DNA of 64,000 nucleotides, taken from Orthonyx spaldingii (taxonomy: Eukaryota; Chordata; Aves; Passeriformes; Orthonychidae). Both the position numbers and the translations under genes were made by a program. This document shows, in pieces, positions 1 through 12,500 of this stretch. The stretch covers positions 1,207,394-1,271,393 of the forward strand of contig VZTJ01000079.1 in NCBI GenBank assembly GCA_013397795.1, written 5' to 3'. Each line of letters opens with the position of its first letter. Position 1 is the stretch's first letter. The notes beneath the pieces were generated by a model. It saw only the letters and a list, made by a program, of their open reading frames with translations, was not told where the DNA came from and did no database searches.

Positions 1-975
1 GTTTATACAGCTGACTGTGCTAAGTGGGGATGGAAAGCTGTTATGCTGAAGAAGTTCCTTACTATTTTAAAGCAACTTTACCAGCAATTCCTTTGCTGCA
101 TCTCTCCCTGTCACATTGCTGGTCACAGCTAAAAATACATGGAATATTTTTTCCATTCCCCCTGGGGCAGTAGGTGAGGGCAGTGAAACAGTCAGGGGTT
201 TTCACAGCTGGCATCCTGTGTGTCCAACCACACATTTGGCTGGGAACAAGGCTGGGTGAAGAAATATGAGCAAAAATAATCCATGAAGATTGGGCTGAAG
301 ATCAAGCAAACTCCTAACTTGTGAATAAAGGTCTATCAGAGCACTGAGAAGACTTTGCTCTCCTCAGAAGAAGGGGATACACCCACAGCACCTGGTGTGA
401 GTCACAGGGCAGCTGCTTCCTCCTTCTTCTCCTCCTTTCCTCCTCCTCCTCTTCCTTCTCGCACTAGGGTGCAACTTGACCCAGCCTTTATCTGTCCTTT
501 AGAGTTTGATCCATCTACAGCTGTGAAGAGAAATAAAATCTTTTAGGTTGGAACAGGCTTTTAAGATAGAGTTTCACTGCTGAGTCCGCACTAAACCAGG
601 TCCTTGTGCTCAGGTCTTCACTTGTGCTTGGCTGTGCTGCTCATCTGCAAAAAAAAAAAACCAACCAAAAAGGCAAAAACCCCTCAAAGGTGAATTTAGC
701 TGCCAGTTGGGGATTTCCCACTCTGTGAATATTCAGAAACACTTTCACATATTTTCATCCACCTTATTCCAAAACTGGCAGAGGAGGTATAAATAACTAT
801 CTTGCTGCATGTTAATAATGACCAAAAAGAGCTAGAAAGTTTGGGTGAATATTAAGGATTGTTAGTATTAAGACTTTCTCAAGTGGGGCCTCCTTCTGTT
901 AAGAGCTACAGCTCCACTTTGGTTTTATTACAGAACTGGAATTTAATCTCCAGCTTTTTAGACAAGAATGTGTTT
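1..975. other. Intergenic, no gene seen
   Basis: There is no coding exon with recognisable homology here. The stretch holds a homopyrimidine tract (416-460), a short A-run near 650 and otherwise unremarkable AT-leaning sequence. Confidence 0.6.
416..460. repeat. 45-nt homopyrimidine tract
   Basis: Every base from 416 to 460 is C or T, mostly TCC and TTC triplets. Such polypyrimidine/polypurine runs can form triplex (H-DNA) structures; that is known for the class and not shown here. Confidence 0.85.
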
Positions 976-978
976 CCA

Positions 979-1447
979 CATGGAATCGCAGAATGGTTTG
1001 GGTTGGAAGAAACCTTAAAGCTCATCTCATTCCACCCCCTTCCACTGTCCCAGGCTGCTCCAAGCCCCAATGTCCAAGCTGGCCTTGGGCACTGCCAGGG
1101 ATCCAGGGGCAGCCACAGCTTCTCTGGGCACCCTGTGCCAGGGCCTGCCCACCCTCCCAGGGAACAATTCCTTCCTTAAATCTGTTACAAATCCACCCTC
1201 TTTCAGTTTAAAGCCATTCCCCCTTGTCCCAAGTCCCTCTCCAGCTCTCCTGGAGCCCCTTTAGGCACTGGAAGGGGCTCTGAGCTCTCCCTGGAGCCTT
1301 CTCCAGGTGAAACCCCCAGCTCTCCCAGCCTGGCTCCAGAGCAGAGGGGCTCCATCCTTGCAGCAGCTCCGTGGCCTCCTCTGGATTCTCTCCAGCAGCT
1401 CCATGTCCTTCTGTTGGGGTCCCAGAGCTGAATGCAATGAGCCAATT
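979..1447 (-). mobile_element. CR1 LINE, 5'-truncated 3' end
   Basis: Read on the plus strand this is the reverse complement of a bird CR1 3' end. It opens with the antisense octamer-like GGAATCGCAGAATGG and continues with the 'ggtttgggttgga...ccttaaagctcatctcattcca' theme followed by typical CR1 tail sequence up to about 1447. About 470 bp remain, so the copy is truncated and non-functional. All open frames inside it are incidental. Confidence 0.88.
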
Positions 1448-3011
1448 TGATCTTGTGCTCTTCCTCTTTAGTGTAGTTACTCGAGACAGGATCAAAGGAG
1501 ACGTTAGTGTGGTCTCCATGGCAGCCTAATTAGGCAGAATTTGTTCCCCTTTTTCCCACATAAGGTACCTATTACTAGAAAATAGCCTTGTGCCCCTGAG
1601 GAGAAAAGTAGCATTGCTGTGTGTGGTAGTGCAATAGCACATCCTGATCACATTGTCCATGGTAATTCACTGTATTTGGTCACAGTACAACAGACTGTGT
1701 TCTTAAACAACCATCACTGCTAAAAAGCTCTTCCTCCCTGTCTCTTCAAACAGAAATTTTGCTTTCCTACCCCTGCTTCTTGCTCCTAGTTATCAACTAC
1801 CAATTACCAGCTATCAACTAAAGCTGAGAAAATGCTCCTCTGCTCTTTATCTCCATAGTCCAGTACAAGTGGGAAATGAGGATATTTGCTTTAATAAAGA
1901 ACTACACTGAAGAGCTACAGATTTGTCTGGGAAGCTTTTTAGCAACTTTGTGAATTTATGGACCACAAAGGAAATCAACAGAACTGGTGATTAGAGCTTA
2001 TGAGATTTATTGGTTTATAAACTGTATAAATCCAATAACATTTACTCAATATTGCAATGAAATGACCCACTGGTTTTATCTGGTAAGCAGAGTGGCCTGT
2101 AAGCTAAACTGTTCACTAAATATCTCCCCGGCTACTCCTAAAACACCAGACAAGGGGTGAGCATCCTAAGAAATTAAAGCAGTAACACCAGCACTCATTT
2201 CATATCCCGTCCTTCAGTACTGAAATTCAGTAAGAAGCATTGTTGTTCTACATTGTTCTTCCCAGCTCTAAAGCACCAGCAAGAAAACCACGAAAAGCGT
2301 GAAAATGTAAATTTACTTGGCTCATGTACTGATGCAAAGGTTTACGTGGCCGTGGAATCTCTTCTGTAACTGAAGCCTCTGTTGGTGCCACACAGGTTTG
2401 TTCCTGCTTTGTCTCCAAAGGCTCCTCCTGTCAGCTGGAACAACACACACATTTCACGTGTGTCCTGACTGCAGAGAAAAGCCAGGCAGGTTAAACTTCA
2501 ACTGTTCCCTTCGCAGGGGTGGTTTGGGGTAGGCGTGGAGCAGGTCAGCTGAGGGCTGGTGACTTCTCAGGACAAACCAAATCAGCCACTTCACAGCTGT
2601 TTCACTGTATCTGCACACCTGAGTGAGGACAAAGGTGGAAGTCTCCTCCAGACTCACAGAAGTGCTTTTAACGAAATGGGACTTTGGTGGTATTCACATG
2701 GCAGCTGCTAAAGGTCCCTGGGATCTCTGGATCCAAGGAACACTTGTGTTTTGGCAGGAAGAGCAGGTGTACCTCTTTCTGAAATGGCTCTAGCATGTAC
2801 CTCTAAACAAGCTCCGGGGCATGGGAGGTTGGTTTTTCAGTTACATGCACAGGAACCCAGCTTTTCAAAGGGGAGAGGCTCCTGAGCCAGCAGGAACTAC
2901 TCCTGTTCCTTGAAGATAACAACCAGAGAGTCTCACACACTTGGCTGTTGTGAAGAGAAGAGCTGAACTGGTTTCTGTGCCAGTCTTCCTGTTCCCTTCC
3001 ACTCTAAACAA
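1448..3011. other. Intergenic, no gene seen
   Basis: Unique sequence without recognised coding exons, RNA genes or mobile elements. Short open frames here show no domain or splice context. Confidence 0.55.
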
Positions 3012-3110
3012 CACAGGGTGTGACTCTTGGGGTGTCCTGTGCAGGGCCAGGAGCTGCACTTGATGATCCTTGTGGGTCCCTCCGAACTCAGCTGATTCTG
3101 TGGTTCTGGG
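3012..3110 (+). mobile_element. CR1 LINE 3' fragment
   Basis: About 100 bp match the CR1 3' tail theme 'tgtgcagggccaggagctgcacttgatgatccttgtgggtccc' and end in GATTCTGTGGTTCTGGG, the decayed terminal octamer repeat. The orientation is plus. Confidence 0.75.
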
Positions 3111-6100
3111 AATTGTTTTGTTTCCTTGTATTCTGTACCTGTCAATCCCTTCCTCTTGTATCCACTAAGAGTATCCTGGCACCTACAACTTTTTAATCAA
3201 GTAAGAACATTCTGCCTCACTAGTCCAAGGTAGGAAATACATTGAATGACTGTTCAGAGTGAGGCTGTTACTGTGCCAGAAACCAGCAACCACATATTCA
3301 CAAAGAAAGAGGGATGTGAATAGTGAGAGCTCTCTGGAGTCAAGCAGCAGGAAATCAAACAGCCCTTTTTTCCCTGGTAGCAGTTATACATCTTCTCTTT
3401 ATCTAATCCTACATTTGAGTAAGATCAACAGCTTTCTGTAGAAATTTTTCTAAATTCTCAGCAGAAAAGTGAGTTTTACTGTCTGAAGGAAATGACTTTC
3501 AATAAGTGCAGTCTGTGCTTACAGAGGCACTTTGGGCCAGAAGAGTGAAAGTTCAGCTCCTTTGCACTGGGTTCCCATTTGAACGGTGCTCCTTGGAAAC
3601 TGAAATACATCCAACCAGCTGAGATTGCTTCTGAGAATGAAGATTCCTCATTTATAATTCATACGAAATAAATACTCACCCTGAGTGGTTTAGAAGAGTG
3701 TTTTTGTACCTTTGTAACAAGGACGGGAATTTCCCTTGTCTTGTAATAAGGAGGGGGAAAGCTTTCTTGTAGTTGAGGCTGATTTCAGAGTTTTGAACTT
3801 GTAAAATAATTAAATCCACCACCTGTATGTCTGAACCTATTTTTACGAAATCTTAACTGGAAATACTGAAATACTGCACTGAAATGCAGCAGCTGATAGG
3901 GAAGGGAGACAGTGGAAGTGCACCAGGGACATGCAGTACAGCACTTTCTGTTTAGACTTGGTACTGAACCCTGCATAGAAATAAAACTGAAAACCCAAAA
4001 AAACCAATATAAAGTGAAAAGAAGAATTATTAGTCACTTTTGGAAAAATCCCATCTAGCAAAAAAAATAAATACATACTGAAATCAAGTAGAACTATTGT
4101 GGAAGCTAATTTTATGAACCTGTGGAAGCCCGAGAGACTACTCTGTCCCAAGAGGTTTCTAGATTAAAAATGGTAAAATAAGCTAATAGGTAGGAACTCC
4201 TTTAAGTTAATCTAATGAGCTTTTCTGGGGATGGGAGAAAGTAGCACCTTGAATAAAAAAAGTTCTACAAAGCAGACAGAAGTTTGAAGGGAAAACTTTA
4301 ATGAAATTTCCATCTTGCTTATTGAGACAAGGACCAAGTTTAATTTAAACGCAGAGCATTTGGAGCAAGAGGGACACACTCCCCCTCCTTATCCAGGGAT
4401 CCTCCCTCTGAAAATGCAACCTAATGACTTAAAGACAGTTTCAAATTTTTTCTAGCACATATTTCTGCCAAGTGTGAGTGAAATGTTCAGGAGAAAGGAG
4501 ACAATATTGGTAACTTTCCATGGCACAGGATTCTGAATTGCTGTGTCAGGTGATTAAGGAAGCTAGTCAGGTGGAGTACAGTTTGGTTTACATTTTTTCC
4601 AGGAAAATTACGTATTTCCCAGCAAAATCATCACTAATGTAGTTGACCAACAGTTTTGATGCAGCTGAGTAAAACTTCCCCTAATAGATATTCAGGGCTT
4701 CCCTGTTTCTTATGAATATTCATTTCCCTACAATGGTAACACTTACAAATGAACCAAGTCTCTTAACGCACATTTTAGATGGAGCCTTTTGGAGAATACT
4801 GTTGTGTTTAGATAGGATCTAAGAGAATCTAATGCCATTTCAGAAGTACCCACAAGGGTTTTAGTGTAAATAGTTGTGAAATTCCCATTAAAAAAATAGA
4901 CTTTATTAGTAAAATGCACAGCTTGGATTAAGCAAACAGGCAATGAGCAACAACCCCTAGTTTGGCATGAACGATCAAAGGAGCTTGAGTGAGAGATAAG
5001 AGGTTCCTGGCAGGTAAGAAGCAAGTCAGTTCTTTGTCATTTCCAAAACAAGATCCCCGCTACACAAAATGTAACAAATGGAACTACCGGTCCTCAGCTG
5101 ATAATTCTGATGATATTATCTATTTAATTAAAGCACACTGATTAACCCTATGGCATTTGCTTTGGGCAGCCAGGCATTCTTTACTCAAATGTAACAAGAG
5201 CTGCCCCAAGTGCTTCCCCAGCGTGTCTCCAGGACAGCAGCATTCTGCTGAAGTCATTAAGGTGAACTTCCTAATTTTAGCAGTCCAAAAAGCATATTCT
5301 GCCAGAATTACCTCAGTATTCAGGCAGTGAGCAGTTAGGGGAGCTGAAATTGCATTTGTTAAAATCTAAATGCTGGCAGTTGGAGTGTCAGATGCTCACA
5401 GATGTGCTGGTGGTTCTGCCACCTCGTCTCAACCCCCCGTGCAGAATTTCTGCTTTCATGGTGGAAATGTGCAATACTTACTCAGTCCCAGAAATAACAC
5501 CAGCTCAAAAGGGGCCAAATGAGACAAGTTTCCAGTCCAAAAGTAGCTTTAAAAATGAGCAATGAGTGATTAAACAAACAAACCAAAAATGAGAATAGAG
5601 CCACTATACACAAGGAATGTAAACATGAAACATATTTTTAAATCTTTTTCCATCACCAGAATGGTGCAACACCTTAAATAAGGCAAATGTTTGCTCTGAA
5701 ACTGAAAAAGAGGTTGGCAAGCACCATATTGATCTTTTCAACTGATGCACAAATGCATTCATATTGACAAATTCCTATTAGCAATCTGCTCAGTAAACCA
5801 GCAATGACCCACTAGCAACCTATTTGGGAAGTTAGAATATGCTCCCAGATTTACACATGGATACACATTTTCATTTGTTATGTGCCTAAAAAAACCAAAT
5901 GTATTCAAGTTCCCATTTCACAAAGATAGGACTAGTTGGCCCACTAGAAATCTGTGATAAGAAAATGCAATTCCCAACTCCAATGACAACTTTGACACCT
6001 GAGTTTTAGTGAAAAGTCAGGTAATTCAAGAGTAATTCACCCTGACTTTTTGGATGGTCACCTATTTAGATCAAAGATTCCTTGTTTTGCCTGTACAGTT

Positions 6101-6672
6101 GGGAATCCAACAAGGTTTGTATTCCCTATTGAGGCATTTGCATGGGAAAATAAGATAACAATATTTCCCTACTTCTAATACTAGTACTAGGATTTAACTT
6201 GGCCTGTAGAACCCCCACATCACATCAGGTCTTGCTCTGACGTAAAATGAAAGAGTTTCTTTTGAGTTACTTGTGGTCTGGTTTCTTAGAGAACTGAAGT
6301 TTAGGCATCAGTGCAGTTACATATTTATGTATAATCACTTGTGCATCTCTTAGTCTCAAAACATGTTTTGAATCTGGTGAACAATTTCACATAAATTACA
6401 AAATCTAATACTATCATTAAGTTGAATTTATGAGGCCCAACAGAATAAAACCCCCAAGCAACCCCTGGGCAGCAGAGTGTCCAGTCACTGTGTGATCTGC
6501 TGCAGATCAGCTGCAGAACACTCTGGGTGTCACTCAGCCCCGGACAGGCACGTGGGACACTCTGGGTGGAATGCAATGAAAAACTGGCGAAGAGCAGCAG
6601 GAAGTTCCAGGAAAAAAAGGAAGGATCTGGGGAATTTCAGCGCAGGTTGTGGGAGATGTGGGAGAGCTGAAG
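3111..6672. other. Intergenic, no gene seen
   Basis: AT-leaning unique sequence. The open frames are short, and the one with hydrophobic runs on the minus strand (3843-4151) is Phe/Leu-rich because the sequence is T-rich; I see no homology or splice structure. Confidence 0.55.
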
Positions 6673-6757
6673 ATGGTGAGGATGAGATGAGATGAGATGA
6701 GATGAGATATGAGATATGAGATATGAGATATGAGATGAAATATGAGATGAGATGAGG
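6673..6757. repeat. Composite GATGA / GATATGA microsatellite
   Basis: Tandem pentamers (GATGA) run from about 6681 to 6708. They are followed by about four heptamers (GAGATAT) and then pentamers again to about 6757. Two unit sizes share the GATGA core, which suggests expansion of a mutated unit within the array. Confidence 0.9.
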
Positions 6758-9333
6758 AGGATTTGTGTTTATAAACTGGTGCCTTTTTGGCCTCCCCAGC
6801 TGTGGCTCAGCACCTGCCCTGCAGGTTCCAGGTGAGCAGAGGGCAGGGAGGTGGGGAAAGGACAGGAGATGAGCTCCATTCCACAAGCACAGGGGGAGCC
6901 CTTGCAGTTAGAACTCTCTTTTTCTGCACCAGATCATTCCCTGCCTAGGTCTGTCTCCCATGTGGATTTTCTGGTGTCTAATAATCACACACTCCACTGC
7001 AGCTTTTCCAAGTGCACATTCAGCTCTTCCTCTGTCATTCCCCTCCCAAGTAATACAGATTCATATCAAGTTTCAGCCTTTTAAAACTCACTTAAAATCC
7101 ATCAACTACAGGAAGTGAATAGTTGGACAACCAAGTTACATCAATGTCTCCCAGTGAGAGTGAGAATATTTGTTTCTTTTGAAGATCTTTTTTGGTGATC
7201 TGCATTAATTCTTACTCTAATAACATCTTTCCAGTACCTGGTACCTTTATTGCCATTCTGCCTGTACACCCAGTGCTTGGAAAGAAGAACATTTTGCACA
7301 CTTGTAATTTGAAGACAAAGAGCATTCCCTATTTATTTCAATGAAAAAAATTGCATTTATTACGTGCATCCTAAAGCTGTAGATTCACAGCCATTTCAGG
7401 TTTCAATAAAATCACATTGTCACTAAAACAAAAGATTTCCAAACATCTCCCTTTTCTTGAGCAGAGCAAGCATTCACAGACAAGCACTGAATGAGATTAG
7501 CAACAAGAGTATTTGTCAGTCTGCTTTGGGAAAAGGATCCTTTCCACACAAACTGGAACTTTGCCTTTTCCCTGCAGTCTCCCTGACAGCCAGACACCCC
7601 ACCTTTGGCTGCTCCCCATCACCCACTTGCCTTACTAGGCAAAGTGTTTTAGGCATCCAGAGAGGGCCCACACACCCTGCATGGCTTCCTCATGCTGTTT
7701 TCTTGCAAAAACTGCCAATTTAAACAGTTCTGTTCTTAGCTGCATCCACATCGCTCTTTCCACTGTGCCAGCACGGCTGATGTGCCAAATGTGCACTGCA
7801 CATCTTAAAATAATGTTAAAAACTAATGCTCAGGTGTTTCAGGTGGTCACAGGCTATTCCAAAACAGCCCTTCACTTCTGTCCACATAACGTGGTGACAA
7901 CACACAGGTTCTGAAAGGTGAAACAGTTCCCTGGATTGAGTGTGATGAGTCGGTAGTTCTGCCTGCACAGGGTGAATATCACACACAGAGTTAGAGCTCG
8001 GGAACTCTCAGATAAAAAGATCAGTAAAAAGTCCATATTTGGTAAGCAAAGCAGAAGAAGAAAGGGTAAGGATGTACAAAAATAGGAATGAATAGGAATC
8101 CAGTAATGTTAAACAGCAAAGTCACTAAAATACCTTGCACTTTGAGGCTGGCAGTTTTCATTCTGTGCCTGGCACAGTGGGAATCCTGGATTACAGCTGG
8201 GGTCCCAACAGGTACAATGTGAATAAAATAGCACAGGGATAAAGACTGACTCCTCCCCACACATTCTCAAAGCCAGCACATCCTCAATAGATCAAAGTAA
8301 TCTTTTTGGAAAAAACAAAATCACTTTGAAACACACTCTCTGGACAAAGTATTGATTTCACACCACTTACCAATTATGAACCTCACTGGTGGAACTCTCT
8401 GTCCAAGCCAGAGCTTTTTATTTTGGAATTTACCTGAGGAAGCCATGAGAAGCAGACACTGCTATGGGGAGTACTCCAATAATACCTCAGAGAAACAACA
8501 ATTATATAAATAATGTGTGCAAGACACCAGAGGGGCAGAATTACTTTGGTTATTGAAGCAAAGTCTTCCTGTGGCCACAAGAACTGGCTGTGCAAGCAAT
8601 TCTCAAGATAGATCATTACATATTGATATACTTGATATTGGTGTGTTTGCATATAATTTGCATGAAATTTAAATGAAAAATGAAAATTCAAGTGCAAAAA
8701 AGAAACCAACGCCTCTACATTTTGTGCTTTCAAGTGTTTACATACAAGTCACAGCACCACTGCTACAGGAACCAAGAGCTGGATTTACTTCTGCATTCAA
8801 ATTTAGGAAAAAATCCCCAGCTTCAAAGATTAAGGAAAATTCTGCATCTGTGTTTAAAGTTACCAGGTGAGGCCTGTCTCTAGAGCTGGACAATAGACTG
8901 GCCTGAGCAAACCCTTTCTGTGTAACAGAGATCAGTCTCACAGGTGATGCTGTTAGCAAACCCTGAGTAGGAAAACTGCCCTCATTCCTTCCCTTCCTCC
9001 TGTCCTTTGGCCAAGCACTCATTCAAAAAGAAAGCTGAACAGGGGAGGCATTGAAAAAGCAACTGCAAGGTTCCCTTCTAGCCAGCCAGGGCTTCGTGGT
9101 ACTCCCAGAAAGGGCACCAGAACCGTGGAAAAACAGAGGCAGGCTGCGTGCCAGGGGCTGCTTCAATCCCTGCCTTTGCTTCCCTCCCTCCCCCTGCTGA
9201 AACCCGTCCATGGACTAGGAAACATCACAGCCCACAAACAGCTCCCTGGGAGGGGCACCAGGGCCAGGGCAGGGGGGATTTGAACATTTGGGTGCCCAGG
9301 TCCCGCAGCCACCCCCGGCCTGGGCACCCGCAG
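6758..9333. other. Intergenic, no gene seen
   Basis: No exon or mobile element recognised. GC content rises after about 9230, leading into the minisatellite. Confidence 0.5.
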
Positions 9334-9592
9334 CCCTCGGGACACCCAGGCCAGGCCAGGCTGTGGCTGGGCAGTGGCACCATCCCCATCCCTCCACCTG
9401 GACCCACAGGGATCCAACACCCTCGGGACACCCAGGCCAGGCCAGGCTGTGGCTGGGCAGTGGCACCATCCCCATCCCTCCACCTGGACCCACCTGGATC
9501 CAACACCCTCGGGACACCCAGGCCAGGCCAGGCTGTGGCTGGGCAGTGGCACCATCCCCATCCCTCCACCTGGACCCACCTGGATCCAACAC
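9334..9592. repeat. 86-bp minisatellite, three copies
   Basis: Three consecutive units begin at 9334, 9420 and 9506, each starting with CCCTCGGGACACCCAGGCC. They differ by only about two or three bases, in the segment before GATCCAACAC. Because 86 is not a multiple of three, the array leaves several frames open on both strands and creates long Pro/Gly-rich pseudo-proteins that should not be read as genes. The near identity of the copies suggests recent or homogenised amplification and likely length variation. Confidence 0.93.
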
Positions 9593-12500
9593 GAGTCCCA
9601 CCCCCTCAGCCACGGGGGACTCCCAGCACTGAGCTCCGGGTTGGGATGCCAGGCAATGTTCAGGTGTTACGGCTTTATCAGCTATTGCAGGCAATTTCTG
9701 GTTGAAGCTTCAGTCCAGGAGTCCCAAAGGGAAGAAGTTACCAGCATGAAAAAGCAAACAGTCAAAAGCAAATAATCAGACATCACATCACAAGTTAGTG
9801 GATCCCCAGTGTAAAATCAGATTTCTGCAGTTCTTATCAATGCAGCTGTTTTTCTGTTCACAATAGGATTAACAGCAAAGAAACAATTACTGGTTATACC
9901 TGAAGGTTCAAACCCAAGTAAATTTTAGTTTATAATCAGCTAAAGCCCCAACTCACCCATTGCATTTTATAAATACCAGTTTAAATTTGTTATTAGGGGT
10001 TTGTTATACAAATAGGAAAGGAAGAAGGAATTTAAAAATCAGTGTCAATGGGCAGACGAAAAATTTTAAAATAGTATATTGGAAATGTTTTAAGAGCCTT
10101 TATTAAAAAAAAAAAAAAAAGCCATCCCCTCAACATACTTTATTCAGGTTGTGATGCGTGCAGGTAGTAATAGCAACAAATAATTTAATCTTCTATAAAA
10201 TTTCTCAAACCAAGAGGAAGAGGTTACCTGCATCTCTTAGTCATGACAGTAGAGAGACAATGGTTTGTTGACCCATCTACAAAACCAAAAATATTAATTT
10301 TGGTTTAGATTTTAGGACAAAGATAGGGATGACAACAAGCAAGGGCTGGCTGCTGTCAGCAGGCTCTGCTTGTACAGAATCTCCAGGGGATGTGCCAGGA
10401 GTCTGTGGGGACACCCCCCGCTTGTGCCTCGGGTTTGAGCCTCTTGGCTCTGAGCTCCCCCACGTAGGTGGGAGTTCCCTGTGTGAGTCAGGGCAGCCTG
10501 GCAGCATTCCCGGTTATCCCACACAGCTCCTGGGAGCGAGCACTGCCCAGCCCCGGCTGTTGGGGCTCCGGGTGCCTCTGTGGGTGGCTGTGAGCTCAGG
10601 AACACTCCAGACTCACAGACTGCATCCCAAGGACTGCAGCTGGGGTGAAATTCCCTTGTGTGGAGAAAAGGAGCACACAGGAAAAAAATCCCAAGTTATT
10701 CACTCCAAAGGACAGCTCCCAGGATCCACACATGAGAGCACCACGGCCCTGCCTGGGAACCCCCTGGAAAGGGGGATTTTGTGCTTGCTGTGTCCCTGTG
10801 CTCTGGGAGCCTCGTTTCAGACCTGTCACTGCATCCCAGGAGCTGCTGGGATTACTGGAATGGCCCTGCCAGCTTGGCAGAGCTTGCAGGAGCTCAGGAG
10901 CTGCAGATGTGCTGGGGCAGCTGGGCACACGCAGGCTCTTCATCTCCAGAGTCCTCCTCACAACACCTTCCACCAACAGCTACTGATGTCAATGTTTTCT
11001 GTGTAAAAACCCATCAGCCAAGTGTCTGGATGCTCCAGGTCTTTGGTCAAGCAATTTCTAAGCGGTGTTCCAGAAATAGCACATGGTTTTATTTACCCTG
11101 TAGCAGTCTGCATTAATTTGCCAAGTGCCATTACATAACAGCAATTAATTACATTATTTCTTCATTACTAGCTGTGAGCATAGACTGTTCCCACAATGTG
11201 CTGAATGCATTTCTGTAGCTCTTCTCAGTAGCTTTGAAGGGAAGATAAATGGGGACAAGCAGAGTGCCTAGATTAACAACAAATGATAAATCCAAGCCCC
11301 TTCATTGAAGCCAAATTAAATATTCAGTTGTAGGCCTTGACCTAATTCCAGCTACTGGTTATTTTTATTGTAACTTTTCATTAAACAGACTTTTTAAAAG
11401 ATCTGGGTCCGTCATGAGAATAGACTAAACTCTTCCTTTAGACATACCTTCAGAAATTATCCTGCAAGATATGGATAATTTCAGACGGCTTCAAAAGTTG
11501 CTACTAGATTTCCTGGAACCAGGATTTAATTCTCCATTTGAAGAGAAAAACTCCTGTTGTTAAGAATTGTGATTTATCTACCTTTTAAAAACTACAAGCT
11601 ATATGTGCTTGTAGACAACTCCAAATGTTATTGACAGGACCTGGCCCTTAGGTTTAACTTTTTAAACTTTTTTTTTGGGTGTTCTTGTATTTTAGTACAC
11701 TGATGATATTGTATACCCTCCTGGCATGTATTCTGTATAGTGAACTTTACTGTTTTGTCAGAATTGTACCACCCTTCAAGCATTTGTAAACATTCTACTG
11801 AATTACTTTAAAGTATTTAATTTATTTAATCTTATGTGGTTTTGCAGCCTTAGAATCTCCCAAATTTCTTTCTTTTAGAGCTTTGTTTTATCTCTCTACA
11901 TCTTCTTTGTAATAACTGATCTCTCTGTCCCTAGGATTCAGTCTCCTGCATTAGAAGAACTCCAGTGTGTTCTAACAGGCTCGAAATCAGCCCTAAACTT
12001 CACTGACCTATCTTACCACTGTATCATTGTCAGAGAGGAGATGTGCCAGATGTCTGAGATGTTTCATTATTCCCTCAGGGAATCTGACCTATCCTAGAAT
12101 AAAACTGAGATTTCACGAGAAGGACCAAACTCTGTTTTCAGGGACAATGAACTCACTGGACAAATTCAGAGTCTTGGAAATGAATGTGCACCCATACTGG
12201 TGTGGCTGGGCTCAGAGTCTGGCTAAAGAGCTGTTCTCAAAGTAAGTTTTGCCAGCTGGTTACTAAACTGGGTGCTAAACTGAGTCTCCCCTATGAGAGG
12301 ACAAGCTCTGAAAATGCTTTTGGCCCAGGTGGGCTCCAGATATGTGTGGGTTGGTGTTCATGACATCTCTGATGCATTTGTGGAGCAAAAGCTTTTTATT
12401 CAAACTCAGTGCCAGGTCTGCTCCTCCACAGGCAAAATCCCAGCCATGAGAGGACATAATCATGGAATTAAATAGGTCCACACATGCTTGTTAAGTCACT

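Noticed and set aside
3843..4151. Hydrophobic minus-strand frame resembling a membrane protein
   Set aside because: It is Phe/Leu/Ile-rich because the DNA is T-rich. There are no flanking splice sites, no conserved motif and no neighbouring exons.
9148..9775. Overlapping frames of 114-185 codons on both strands
   Set aside because: They are produced by the 86-bp tandem repeat, whose period keeps several frames open.
10329..11006. 225-codon plus-strand open frame
   Set aside because: It lies in a GC-richer stretch, has no recognisable domain, has overlapping frames open on both strands, and lacks splice or promoter context.
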